A stretch of 64,000 bases of DNA from Deltaproteobacteria bacterium. Its GTDB lineage: Bacteria; Myxococcota_A; UBA796; CAJQPC01. The number at the start of each line of letters is the position of its first letter. Positions within the stretch are counted from its first letter, which is position 1. Made by a program: the position numbers and the translations under genes. The DNA is taken from NCBI GenBank assembly GCA_016717595.1, contig JADKFE010000015.1, positions 1-64,000 of the forward strand. Reading direction: 5' to 3'. Positions 43,397 to 52,129 of this stretch are shown one piece after another. The notes below the pieces were generated by a model. That model was not told the DNA's origin, did no database searches, and saw nothing but the letters and a program-made list of their open reading frames with translations.

Positions 43397-44544
43397 TCCC
43401 CACGTCTCGTCTTGGGCGCGCAGGGCGCCTGCTGGGCTCGGCGCTCGGCCCGGTGAGCGGCGTGGCGACCCTCGGGCGCCTCAAGGGCGGCGCGCACAAG
43501 CTCGGTCAGACCCTCGCCTTGGTGGCCGACAGCATGCCCGCGGACGTGCGTGAGCGGCTCGGGGGGCTGTTTGGCGCCGCCGAGCCGCGCCCGTGGGACG
43601 AGGTGAAGGGCGCCCTCGACGCGCTGCCCGCGGGGCTCTTGGCGGAGGTGGAGCCGGCGCCCTTCGCCGCGGCGTCGATGGGGCAGGTCCACCGGGGGCG
43701 CCTCGACGATGGGCGTGTGGTGGCGATCAAGCTCCTCTACCCCGGGGTGGCCGCGGCGCTGCGGGCGGATCTCGACAACCTGGAGACCGTCGCGGTCCCG
43801 GCGCGCCTCGTCGGCGGCGGGGCGCAGATGCTCGCGGGGCTGCGCAACGCGCTCCTCGCCGAGCTGGATCTGCGCGTGGAGGCCGCCCACGGCGCGGCGA
43901 TGGCCGAGGCGCTGCGCCCGTGGCCGAGGCTGCACGTCGCCGCGCCGATCTACGCCACCCAAGATGTGCTCGTGGCCGAGCTGATCGTGGGGCCGACGCT
44001 GCACAACGTGCTGCGCCCGGTGGGGCCGGGCCCCGCAGATCCCCAGGGTTTGGCCGAAGACCTCGTGGCGGCGGTGCTCGGCCCGGTGTTCTCTGCGGCC
44101 AAGGTGAACGCCGACGCGCACCCCGGAAACTTGATCGTGACCGAGACCGGGCTAGGGGTCATCGATCTGGCGGCGGTCGCGACCGTGCCTGATGTACCCA
44201 CCCTAGAGGCCGCGCTGAATCGGGCCCTGGCCGGCCATCGTGAGGGCGTGCTGGAGGGCCTGGGCGTACACGCCGGGGCGTTGGAGAAGGATCTCCAGGG
44301 GTTGTTGGGGCCGCTGGGCCCCGGGCCGTGGGACTTCGGCCACGACACGCTCCTGGAGCAGCTCGGCGAGCTCAAACGAAAGAAGCCCCTGGCGCTGCGT
44401 CACCTGCCCTTCGCCACCGAGCGACTGCCGCTGATCCGCGCCGTGATGGGCCTGCACCACGCGCTGCGGCGCCTGGGCGTGCCTTTCGCCTTGGGTGAGC
44501 ACCTTCGCCGGGTGAGAGCGCGCGCGCACGGCGCGACGGGCTGA
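43393..44544 (+). CDS. ABC1/UbiB (AarF)-family atypical kinase
   Basis: 383 residues. Shows the UbiB-family KxGQ motif (HKLGQTLAL), the Ala-rich loop in place of the P-loop (AAASMGQVHRGRL), the Lys of VAIKLLYPGV, the catalytic-loop NADAHPGNLIV and a metal-binding IDLAAV (DFG equivalent). Known members support ubiquinone synthesis or lipid handling through ATPase activity. It lacks an obvious C-terminal membrane helix pair. Overlaps the TetR gene by 4 bases. The regulated partner suggests an inducible role rather than core quinone synthesis. Confidence 0.88.
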   Translation: MIPTSRLGRAGRLLGSALGPVSGVATLGRLKGGAHKLGQTLALVADSMPADVRERLGGLFGAAEPRPWDEVKGALDALPAGLLAEVEPAPFAAASMGQVHRGRLDDGRVVAIKLLYPGVAAALRADLDNLETVAVPARLVGGGAQMLAGLRNALLAELDLRVEAAHGAAMAEALRPWPRLHVAAPIYATQDVLVAELIVGPTLHNVLRPVGPGPADPQGLAEDLVAAVLGPVFSAAKVNADAHPGNLIVTETGLGVIDLAAVATVPDVPTLEAALNRALAGHREGVLEGLGVHAGALEKDLQGLLGPLGPGPWDFGHDTLLEQLGELKRKKPLALRHLPFATERLPLIRAVMGLHHALRRLGVPFALGEHLRRVRARAHGATG

Positions 44545-44573
44545 TCAGGCCCTTGGCGCCGGGCACCACAGCC

Positions 44574-45625
44574 TCACCGCCCAGCCCCCCGCCAAGCCAC
44601 CATGCCCCCGGCGAGGCTCGCCACCTCGCAGAAGCCCATCCGCTCCAGTCGCATCGCGGCCTCGGCGCTGCGCCCTCCTGAGCGACACACGACCACCAGC
44701 GGCGCGGTGCGGCTCCAGCTCTGGGCGGCGGCGGCGAGCCCGCCGAGCGGGCGCTAAGATCACCCCGGGGATCTGCCCCAGCTCACCGAGCAGCTCCTCG
44801 GGCTCACGCACATCCACGACGGTGAGCCCGGCGCCGTGCTCGGCGAGCCAGGCCGCGGTGATCTCCGGCGCGCCGGTGGGGCTGCGGGTCACCGGGGCCC
44901 AGGGGGCCTCCATTCGCTCGGGGCTGGGGTCGCCGGCCTGCACGCCGCAGCGCACGTTCGCGGGCACGGCCTCGTCCATCTTCGCCGGGCGGTCCAGGCG
45001 CAGGGGGCGGCCATGATCGCCACCATCTGATCCTCTGTGCGCCCGCCGCCCAAGCGCGGGTTGTAGGTGCGCTCCTCCCACACCGTCGTCACCGTGCGGC
45101 CCTTGTAGTCGTGGCCGGGGTAGAGCTGGCACTCATCAGGCAGAGAGAAGACCTTGTCGTGAATGGAGCGATACAGTCGCCGGGCGTCGCCGCCCTGAAA
45201 GTCTGTGCGGCCACAACCCCGCACAAAGAGGGCGTCGCCGGTGAAGGCCCGCGCGGTCGTGTGTGACATAGGTGAGGCAGCCCGCGGTGTGGCCCGGCGT
45301 GGCGCGCACCTCCAAGGCCTGACGACCAAAAGAGATCATGTCGCCGTCGCCCACGAGCAGGTCGGCCTCAGCCCCGGCGTCGCGGCTCACCACCGTCTGG
45401 GCGCCGGTCTGAGCGCGCAAGAGGCCCGCGCCGGTGACGTGGTCGGCGTGAACGTGGTAATCCAGGGTGTAGCGGCAGGCGCAGGCCCAGCTCACGCAAC
45501 AGCTCCAGATCACGGGGGAGCTGCTCCCGCACGGGGTCGATGATCACCGCGTCCTTGAGCCAAGGATCCGCGAGCAGGTAGGTGTAGGTGCAGCTCTCAC
45601 GATCAAAGAGCTGGCGGAAGAGCAT
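44574..45625 (-). pseudogene. MBL-fold hydrolase with rhodanese domain (persulfide dioxygenase-like), frameshifted
   Basis: An ETHE1-like metallo-beta-lactamase fused to a rhodanese, as used in sulfide/persulfide oxidation. The start at ATG 45625 follows GGAGG. The parts lie in different frames: MLFRQLFDRESCTYTYLL; YTLDYHVHADHVTGA (metal-binding HxHxDH) and GHTAGCLTYVTHD; FTGDALFVRGCGRTDF to YPGHDYKGRTVTT; PAKMDEAVPANVRCG and rhodanese DVREPEELLGE; finally VVVCRSGGRSAEAAM with the catalytic Cys, ending WRGAGR and TGA at 44576-44574. Frame changes fall near 45484, 45262, 45010 and 44755. No nonsense substitutions are evident, so one-base sequencing errors are at least as likely as true decay. 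Confidence 0.82.
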
Positions 45626-45706
45626 GGGGGCCTCCATCTGCGCCCTCTAACGCGCCGCGTGGGGTCTGCGCTTGCGGGCGAGGCGGGGCGGGCATACTGC
45701 GTCTAC

Positions 45707-47823
45707 GTGCACGACCCGCAGTCTACGAGCCCGCTGACCGACGCGCTCTCGCCGCTCATGCGCTGTGCCAGCATGCCAGCCGCCTGATGGTGCTGGGTCT
45801 GGTGGTGGGGCTTCTGAGCGGCCTGGGCCGCGGTTCGGTGATCCTCGCCCACGCCATCGCCGAGGTGGCCCTGGGCGTACAAGACCCGTCCTGGAGAGCC
45901 GCTGACCTTTCTTGCGGGCGCTCCCGGCCCCGGCGGCCGGTGGCCTCGTCGCCAGCCTGGCCATGAGCCTGTTCGTCACTGGGCGGGTCGCCCTGTGGGC
46001 GCGTGGCGGACGTGGTCGAGAGCGTGGCGCTTCGCGGCGGGCGCATGAACCTCAAGGACAGCCTGCTCACCGCCGCCGTGGCGAGCGTGATCTTGGGCAC
46101 CGGCGGAGGCGGAGGGCGCGAGGACCGATTCATGCGGGTCGGCGCGGCCCCCGCGTCTACCTTGGCCAAGCTCGCCGACGTGCCCGCCTCACGCCTGCGG
46201 GTGCCCGCCGCCGCTGGGCCCTCGGCGGGCATCGCCAAGTCGTTCAACACGCCCATCGCCGCGGCCTTTTCCAGGGAGATCCTCCTGGGGAGCTTCTGCC
46301 GCGGACATGTCTGCGCCCATCGGCCGCCACCGTGCCGGGACGATCGGCCAGGCGTTTCTGGGCGACCGCCTGCCCTGGTGCTGCCGCCGTTCAGCGCAGA
46401 GCCCCGTGGAGATCTTCACCTACCTGGGCCTGCTGCGGTCGGGGCTCCGGTGAGCGCCGGGTTCAAAGCCACCGTGTTTCATATCTCCGACGCCGTACAG
46501 ACGATGCGGCGGTAATCGCCTGGGCCCGGGGCGGCGTGATGGGCCTGGGCATCGGGCTCATCGCGGCCTTGGGGTCCACATCAGGTGCTAAACGGCAACG
46601 GCAACGGCGCCATCCGTGAGATGCTTCCCGGGGCACCCCGCCGCCGATCTGGCTTTTGTTTGTGCTGCTGTTCGCCAAAGGCCCCACCAGCGCGGCGTTC
46701 TTGGGGCGCGCACCGGCGTCGGGCTCTCGTCCCCTTACCCTGTTCGTGGGGCGCCACCACCGGGGCGATCTGCGGTCTGTTGTTGATGAAGGGCCTGCCC
46801 CGTCTCATCCCCGATCACGGCGCGTATGGCCTCGTGGGCATGGGCGCAGCCTCCCCGGCGGCCACGCACAGGCCCCGATCACCGCCATCCTCAGGCGTTT
46901 GGATGACCCAGAACCACCAGATCATCCCTGCCGCCGATGTTGGTCCTGGTCACGGCGACGGTCACCTCCCGGCTGGTGAGCCCCACGGGCTGTACGAAGA
47001 GACGCTCCTGTGCCGGGGCGTGAGCCTCAACCGCGGTCGCGAAGAGCTCGTGATGCAGGAGGTGCGGGTTCAGGACGTGATGCGGGACGGCGCGGAGCCC
47101 ATCGTCGAGACGGCCACGGCGGTGGAGCCGGTGCGGCGGTTACGGCCCGGCGTGCGCGCTTTCCGGACACCGTGAGCGCCGAGGCCGCTACATCGGCGCG
47201 ATCGATCTCCGGTGGACGTGCGCGCCTGTTCACCAGCCCTGAAGACACCCGCACGGTGATGGAGCTCACCAACACCCGCGTGCCCGCCCTGCGCCCGAGG
47301 ATGCCCCCGGCCGACTGTCTGCCTGCGTTTTACCGCGTTTGCTTGGACGAGCCTGCCCGTGGTGGACGAGCACGAGCGGTTTCTGGGGGTAGTGACCGAG
47401 CGGGACATCGTCGGCGCGTATTACCACGAGGTGTTGAGGCGGCGACGCGCTCCTGGCGCGTGTGGACTGTGTGAGCCCCCGGCCAAGAGCGCGAGACGAG
47501 CCACATCGAGCTCCCTGAGGGCGAGACGGTGGCCAGCGTCGAGATCGGCCCGCGGCTGGCGGGCACGAGCCTGGAAGGTGCTGGCCCTGCCCGCGCGGTT
47601 TGGGCCCACCCGTGCTCGCCGTGAGCGCCATGACCCCACCACGGGCCTTCTCGTGCGCCGACACATCGACGCCACCCACAAGCTCAAGGTGGGCGACCGA
47701 CTGGTGGTGTTGGGCCCTGAGGACGGCGTGCGCCGCCTACGCGAGCAGAACGCCGCGGCGTTTGAGTCCGGCGCCGACGACGCGACGGAGGAGATCAACC
47801 ACCACCGGCCTAAGGACGGCTGA
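45707..47823 (+). pseudogene. ClC chloride channel with CBS and TrkA-C domains, multiply frameshifted
   Basis: Pieces of one ClC-type channel are readable in all three plus frames. In order they are LMVLGLVVGLLSGLG; LKDSLLTAAVASVILG with GGGGGREDRFMRVGAA (ClC GxxGREGP/VQxGA region); AGIAKSFNTPIAAAFSREI (the family's FNTPLAG motif); VEIFTYLGLLRSG; LFVLLFAKGPTSAAF; ICGLLLMKGLP; THRPI..ITAIL; a CBS pair (VRVQDVMRDGAEPI, VVDEHERFLGVVTERDIVG); and a TrkA-C-like end (ELPEGETVASVEIGPRLAG, KVGDRLVVLGPEDGVRRL). At least eight frame changes occur. Some substitutions at normally fixed sites (REGP to REDR) hint at real decay or at very poor sequence. Confidence 0.8.
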
Positions 47824-49012
47824 GGTTCACCCGCCCCGCGTCAAGCTCCGCGATCATGCCGTCGCCGGTGAGCTTGTCCGCTGCGAGGCCCGTGAAATAC
47901 CGGGCGAGGCCCGCCTGCTCATAGGCTGGGCGGATCTTGTCGCTCAACAGGCCGATCTCGCGCAGGTTGGGCAGCAGGCGGGAGAACATCACCGCGCGGA
48001 AACGGTCGAGGCCGGGGCTCTGGGTGACCACCTCACGCCAGGTCGCCCGGCTCATCAGGCCCTCAAAACGTTCGTCGAAGATCTCGTAGACCATAAATCG
48101 ATTCCGCATCAAGAGCGCCACCTCAAACGCCCAGGCCTCCCGCTCGGCGCGCTCGGCCTCGCTCAGCTCCTTCGTGATGTGCTCACGCAGGGCGACGACG
48201 CCGTAATGAACGTGGCGGGCCTCGTCTTGGATGACGTACTTGAGCAACGAGCGCAGGAGCGGCTCCTCGCTCACCTGGTACATCATGCCGAAGGCGCCCA
48301 AGGCCAGGCCCTCGACCATGATCTGCATGCCCAAAAACTTCATGTCCCAGCGGGAGTCGGCCATCAGGGCGTCGATGATGACGTAGAGGTTGTCGTTGAT
48401 CTGGTAGAGCTTGCCGAGCTTGCTCTCCAGGTAGCGCAAGAACACCTCGACGTGACGCGCCTCGTCCATCACCTGGGTGGCGCCGTAGAGCTTGCCGTCG
48501 AAGAACTGTACGGCCTCGGTCACCTGGGCCGCGGCGAAGAGCGCGCCCTGCTCACCGTGCAAGAACTGGCTCAAGAGCCAGCACGACACATCGGACAGGA
48601 GCTCCCGGCGCTCTTTTTTGTCGAGCTTGGCCCCCGCGCGGCTGAGCACATCCCAGGCCAAGAAGTCATCGGGGAGCAGGCGCACCTCAGGGCTCACCGG
48701 GTCTACAAACGTGCTCCAGGGCAGATCGTCGCCGTCCCATTGGCCCCGCTTGGCCCGGCGATACAGCTCCGCCATCTCGGGGTTGTCATGGGGGTAGCTC
48801 CAGTCAAAGTGCGCGTCGTGGCTGGCGGGGATCGGCGTGGGCACGCCCTGCTTGCCCCGGCGCAGCACGAGGCCACGCACCCCCGCCGGGCCCAAAGACG
48901 CCAGCACCTTCGGGTCGCGGATCTGGCCGAGCACCCCGGCGGCCTCGCCCCAGGCGTCCATCTGTGTGGAGAGAGAGGTGCGCAGATCAGGGCGCTTGGC
49001 GATGGGCAGCAT
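47810..49012 (-). CDS. Di-iron ferritin-like oxygenase/oxidase-type protein
   Basis: 400 residues, cytosolic. Helices carry a full carboxylate-bridged di-iron set: Glu154 (LHGEQGAL), Glu184 and His187 (MDEARHVEV), Glu234 (MVEGLALG), Glu264 and His267 (QDEARHVHYG). This is the pattern of ferritin-like di-iron oxygenases and the RNR-R2 type. The ~100 N-terminal residues are an extra domain with no known match. It is intact, unlike its neighbours. A MerR regulator and a 2Fe-2S reductase lie just upstream on the same strand, so electrons probably come from that reductase. The substrate is unknown. The 3' end overlaps the ClC remnant by 14 bases. Confidence 0.82.
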   Translation of the reverse strand: MLPIAKRPDLRTSLSTQMDAWGEAAGVLGQIRDPKVLASLGPAGVRGLVLRRGKQGVPTPIPASHDAHFDWSYPHDNPEMAELYRRAKRGQWDGDDLPWSTFVDPVSPEVRLLPDDFLAWDVLSRAGAKLDKKERRELLSDVSCWLLSQFLHGEQGALFAAAQVTEAVQFFDGKLYGATQVMDEARHVEVFLRYLESKLGKLYQINDNLYVIIDALMADSRWDMKFLGMQIMVEGLALGAFGMMYQVSEEPLLRSLLKYVIQDEARHVHYGVVALREHITKELSEAERAEREAWAFEVALLMRNRFMVYEIFDERFEGLMSRATWREVVTQSPGLDRFRAVMFSRLLPNLREIGLLSDKIRPAYEQAGLARYFTGLAADKLTGDGMIAELDAGRVNLSRP

Positions 49013-49047
49013 GGCGGCTCCGCTTGGGGGTTGGGCGGTTTGAGGGA

Positions 49048-49569
49048 TCAGAGCTGATCAAGGGCGGCGCGCAGGCGGGCGTCGTGAAGGCGGGCGAGGA
49101 GCTCGTTCAGGGCGGGCAAGGTGCGCTCCACCAAGGGCGCGACGTCCTCGGCGTCAGCGCGCAGCCGGGCGAGGCCGAGGCGGTGGAGATCGTGCAGGTC
49201 CTCGGCGTCGAGCAGGCCTTCAGCCTCGACCTCCTCGCCGCTGACCTCGCCCAAGACCTCGCCGGGCAGCCGCGCCCGCAGTCGGCGCAGAAACGCGCGC
49301 TGGGCGTCGCTGTAGCGGTCCTCTCGGGCGCTCAGGAGGTCCTTGATCACCTCCAGCGGCAAAAACCGCTCGTGCTGCAGGCGCCGGATGAGCTGCAGGC
49401 GCTCCAGATGCGCGGCGGTGTATGTCGCCGTGTTGCGGCCGGTCTTCTCGCCGGGGGGCAGGAGGCCCTGCTGAATGTAGAAGTGGATCGCCTGGCGGTT
49501 GAGGCCCGTGGCGTCGCACAGATCACGCATCTTGAGGGGTGGGGCCGGAGATGTGTCGGAGGGGGTCAT
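49048..49569 (-). CDS. MerR-family transcriptional regulator
   Basis: 173 residues from ATG 49569. The N-terminal winged helix reads MRDLCDATGLNRQAIHFY, then YIQQGLLPPGEKTGRNTATY and AAHLERLQLIRRLQ, as in MerR. A coiled coil and an acidic C-terminal domain (about 95-173) without an obvious Cys metal site follow. In-frame sequence upstream belongs to the reductase gene in another segment. The ATG overlaps the reductase stop by 4 bases. It may control the reductase/di-iron pair. Confidence 0.88.
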   Translation of the reverse strand: MTPSDTSPAPPLKMRDLCDATGLNRQAIHFYIQQGLLPPGEKTGRNTATYTAAHLERLQLIRRLQHERFLPLEVIKDLLSAREDRYSDAQRAFLRRLRARLPGEVLGEVSGEEVEAEGLLDAEDLHDLHRLGLARLRADAEDVAPLVERTLPALNELLARLHDARLRAALDQL

Positions 49570-50805
49570 GGGCGCAGCTCCAGGGTGAGCGGACCCGCCG
49601 CGTATCCCACACAGGTCAAGGTGTCGCCCGCCCCACGCTCGGCGGCGCTCAGACAGTTGGGCTCCTGCATCACCACGTCCCCCGACACCCGCCGCACCGT
49701 ACAGGCGCCGCAGCCGCCCATGCCGCAGGACCACGGCAGGCGCAGCCCCGCGGCCACGGCGGACTCCAACAGCGTCTTGCCCGGCCTCGGCGGTGAAGGT
49801 GATCGTCTGCTCGCCTCGGCGAAGGGTGACCGGCTGGGCCGACCGTAAGCCCGGGGCGTCGGCGGAGACCGGGCGGGCCCCGGCGGTGAAACGCTCGACA
49901 TGAACAGTCGCCCAGGGCACGCCGAGCTTGGCGAGGGCGCCCAACGCGCCCTCGCTGAGGCCTCAGGGCCGCAGACGCCGAACCACGCGGCGGGGTCTTG
50001 AAGGCGGCGTGCCCGGCGAGGGACCTCCATGATCGCGCGCCTCGGTGAGACGCCCTACCCCGCCGTCCCACGCCTCGCCCTGGGGGTCATCCACGAACAG
50101 ACGAAGGGTGAGCCGTTGGGGATAAGACGCGGCCAAGGCGCGCAGCTCGTCCAGAAAGAGCGCCTGGGCGGGGGATCGGCTGCCGTAGACGAAGGTGATG
50201 GACGTCTGTGGACAATGACGCAGGGCGGCGCGGATCATCGCGAGGTGGGGCGTGACGCCGCTGCCGCCGGAGATGAGCACGAGCTGAGACGGCGCGGCGG
50301 CGTCTGGGCGCAGGCCGTAGTCGCCCGAGGGGCCGTGAACGTCCAGGCGCGCGCCGACGGTGAGGGTGTCCACGAGCAAGCCGCTCACCCGGCCCCCAGA
50401 CACCCGCTTTACGCAGATCTGGACCTCGGGCACCTCACCCCACGCCTCGGAGCACAGGCTGTAGGCCCGGCGAAGCCGCTCGCCGTCGATGGACAACGAC
50501 AAGGTGAAGAACTGGCCGGGGTAGACGCGGATCGGCGCGCCGGAGGGCTCGGCGAGGGTGATCAGCGCGGCGTCGGGCGTGGGCCGGGGGAGGGCCGTCA
50601 CCACGAGCAGGCCTGGGGGCGAGGGCGCCGGCGTCTCCCCACGCGCGGCCGTCGCGGCGGCTGAACACCGCGGGCGCACCCCAAGGCGGGGCCGAAGGCG
50701 GCGCGGAGGTCACGCCGGGAGGCCTTGGGCGGTCGACAGCATCGAGCGGACGAGGGCGGAGCGGGCGTCGGGGTCATGGGCCCATGCTACCTCAAGACTC
50801 GTCAT
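49566..50805 (-). pseudogene. Ferredoxin-NAD(P)H reductase with C-terminal 2Fe-2S domain, frameshifted
   Basis: An oxygenase-type electron-transfer flavoprotein split over several frames. A likely N-terminus starts at ATG 50805 (MTSLEVAWAHDPDARSAL), runs 31 codons and then breaks. The FAD domain (YPGQFFTLSLSIDGERLRRA) and NAD domain (VLISGGSGVTPHLAMI) are intact in 50679-50035. The NAD end (DPAAWFGVCGPEA) and linker (LRRGEQTITFTAEAG) lie in two other frames. The 2Fe-2S domain (PWSCGMGGCGACTV with NCLSAAE) is in a fourth segment ending at 49566. Cys spacing C-x4-C-x2-C...C is plant-type. Frame changes near 50710, 50030, 49965 and 49790 are probably sequencing indels. Confidence 0.8.
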
Positions 50806-50810
50806 GTGTA

Positions 50811-50828
50811 AAGCGACACTATACGCTT
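50811..50828. promoter_or_regulatory. Inverted repeat and -10-like element between reductase and MmcQ genes
   Basis: AAGCG (50811-50815) and CGCTT (50824-50828) form a dyad with an 8-base centre. On the minus strand the centre reads TATAGT (50823-50818), a good -10, just before the reductase ATG at 50805. On the plus strand it gives TATACG. It could be the MerR operator or a shared divergent promoter; no -35 is clear. Confidence 0.4.
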
Positions 50829-50897
50829 TTGTGGGCTCGTTTGGTTCGGCGCGCCCGGACGGGTTACCCGGGAGGGCCCCTCGCCGCGGAGCCCTGA

Positions 50898-51266
50898 ATG
50901 TCCGATGAACACGCCGCCCTCACCCCGGAGCTGCAGCTCCTGAAGCTCGCCCTGGCCTACCCCGAGACCACCGAGGAGTTTCCGTGGGAGGAGCGAGTGA
51001 TCAAGGTGCGCGGCAAGATCTTCCTGTTCTTGGGCGCCGTCGAGGGCCGCCTGCGCCTGAGCGTGAAGCTGCCCCAGTCGTTCCTCGACGCCTTGACCGT
51101 GCCCGGCGCCAAACCGACAGGCTACGGCTTGGGCAAGGCGGGCTGGGTGAGCCTGTGGTTTGACGAGGGCGAGGCCGTGCCCATGGAGCGCCTGACGGCC
51201 TGGATTGACGAGAGCTATCGCGCCGTCGCGCCCAAACGCCTCGTGAAGTCCCTGGACGCGGGATGA
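50898..51266 (+). CDS. MmcQ/YjbR-family protein
   Basis: 122 residues of the MmcQ/YjbR (DUF419, CyaY-like fold) family. It begins with LQLLKLALAYPETTEEFPW, then ERVIKVRGKIFLFLG, LRLSVKLPQSFLDAL, and ends with the family's WIDESYRAVAPKRLVKSL. These proteins may bind DNA or small molecules; no enzyme activity is established. Its stop overlaps the ATG of the SAM decarboxylase gene by 4 bases. Confidence 0.88.
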   Translation: MSDEHAALTPELQLLKLALAYPETTEEFPWEERVIKVRGKIFLFLGAVEGRLRLSVKLPQSFLDALTVPGAKPTGYGLGKAGWVSLWFDEGEAVPMERLTAWIDESYRAVAPKRLVKSLDAG

Positions 51267-51640
51267 GCGCGCCACAACCCCCGCCGGCCCCGCTGGGCTG
51301 GCATCACCTCGTCGAGCTCGGCGGCTGCGACGTGGCCGCCCTCGACGACGTCCACCGGATCGAGGCCGCGCTGCGCGCCGCGGCGAAGGCCGCCGGGGCC
51401 ACGGTGATCGACGCGCGCTTTCACAAGTTCGCCCCGCAGGGCGTCTCCGGCGTGGTGCTCATCGCCGAGTCCCACCTCTCGGTTCACACCTGGCCAGAGC
51501 ACGCCTACGCCGCCGTAGACCTGTTCACCTGCGGCGTCACCCTCGACGCCGAGCCCGCCGTCGTGCTGCTGCAGGCGGCGCTCGGCGCCACGACGGTGAG
51601 CCGCCAGGCGATCCCCCGGGCCTCCGGCCGGCCCCCCACG
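51263..51640 (+). CDS. speD: S-adenosylmethionine decarboxylase proenzyme, 3' end lost in damaged sequence
   Basis: Makes decarboxylated SAM for spermidine synthesis. It is a pyruvoyl enzyme made by self-cleavage at Glu-Ser. The cleavage site and active site are visible: IAESHLSVHTWPEHAY with Ser as pyruvoyl precursor, His, and Cys in VDLFTCGV. About 125 residues up to SRQAIPRA fit the compact bacterial class (SpeD 1B). After about 51640 the frame enters the A/T-depleted stretch and remains open only by chance, so the true C-terminus cannot be read. No spermidine synthase gene is visible. Confidence 0.88.
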
Positions 51641-51644
51641 GAAA

Positions 51645-52129
51645 CCACAGGGGGATCTGCGGGGCTGCGGCGGCCCCGCGGGCTTCCGGCCCGGGTTCGG
51701 CGGGGGGCGGCGGGGGGGGCGGGCGGGGGGGGGGCCGGCGCCGAGCCGCGCGGGGGGCCGGAGGAGGGGGGGGGGGCCGGGGGCGGGGCCACCCGGCCGG
51801 GGGTCGGAGGGGGGGCGCCGCGGGGCCCCCCGGCGGCGGCCGCCCCGCCCGCCCCCCCGCCCCCGCTGGCGCCGGCGGGGGGCGTGCGCGCGCCCCTGGG
51901 CCCCCCCCGGCCCCGCCCCGCCCCCCCCGCCCCCGCGCGGCGCGGCCGCCGGGGGGCAGCCGGGCGCCCCCACCACCCCCAGGCCCCCCGCGGGCCCGGC
52001 GCCCCCCCTCCGTGCCGCCGCGGGGGGTTGCCCCCCGCCGCGGGCGGGGGGGGGGCGGGGGGGGCGGGGGGGCGGGGGGGGGGGGGGCCCCCGGGGGGGG
52101 GCCGCCCCGGGGGGCCCCCAAAAGGCCGG
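51645..52129. other. Damaged, nearly A/T-free low-complexity stretch
   Basis: About 480 bases made almost only of G and C, in long homopolymer runs (up to 12 G near 52078-52086) and with nearly no A or T. It starts inside the SAM decarboxylase gene and ends inside the M60 peptidase gene on the other strand, and both lose their ends in it. Codon and strand structure vanish at its borders. It is best read as failed base calling or consensus, not as a gene or repeat. Confidence 0.8.

Noticed and set aside
51645..52129. G-quadruplex regulatory island or GC-rich origin
   Set aside because: The block cuts into two good genes and has abnormal homopolymers, so a sequence artefact is simpler.
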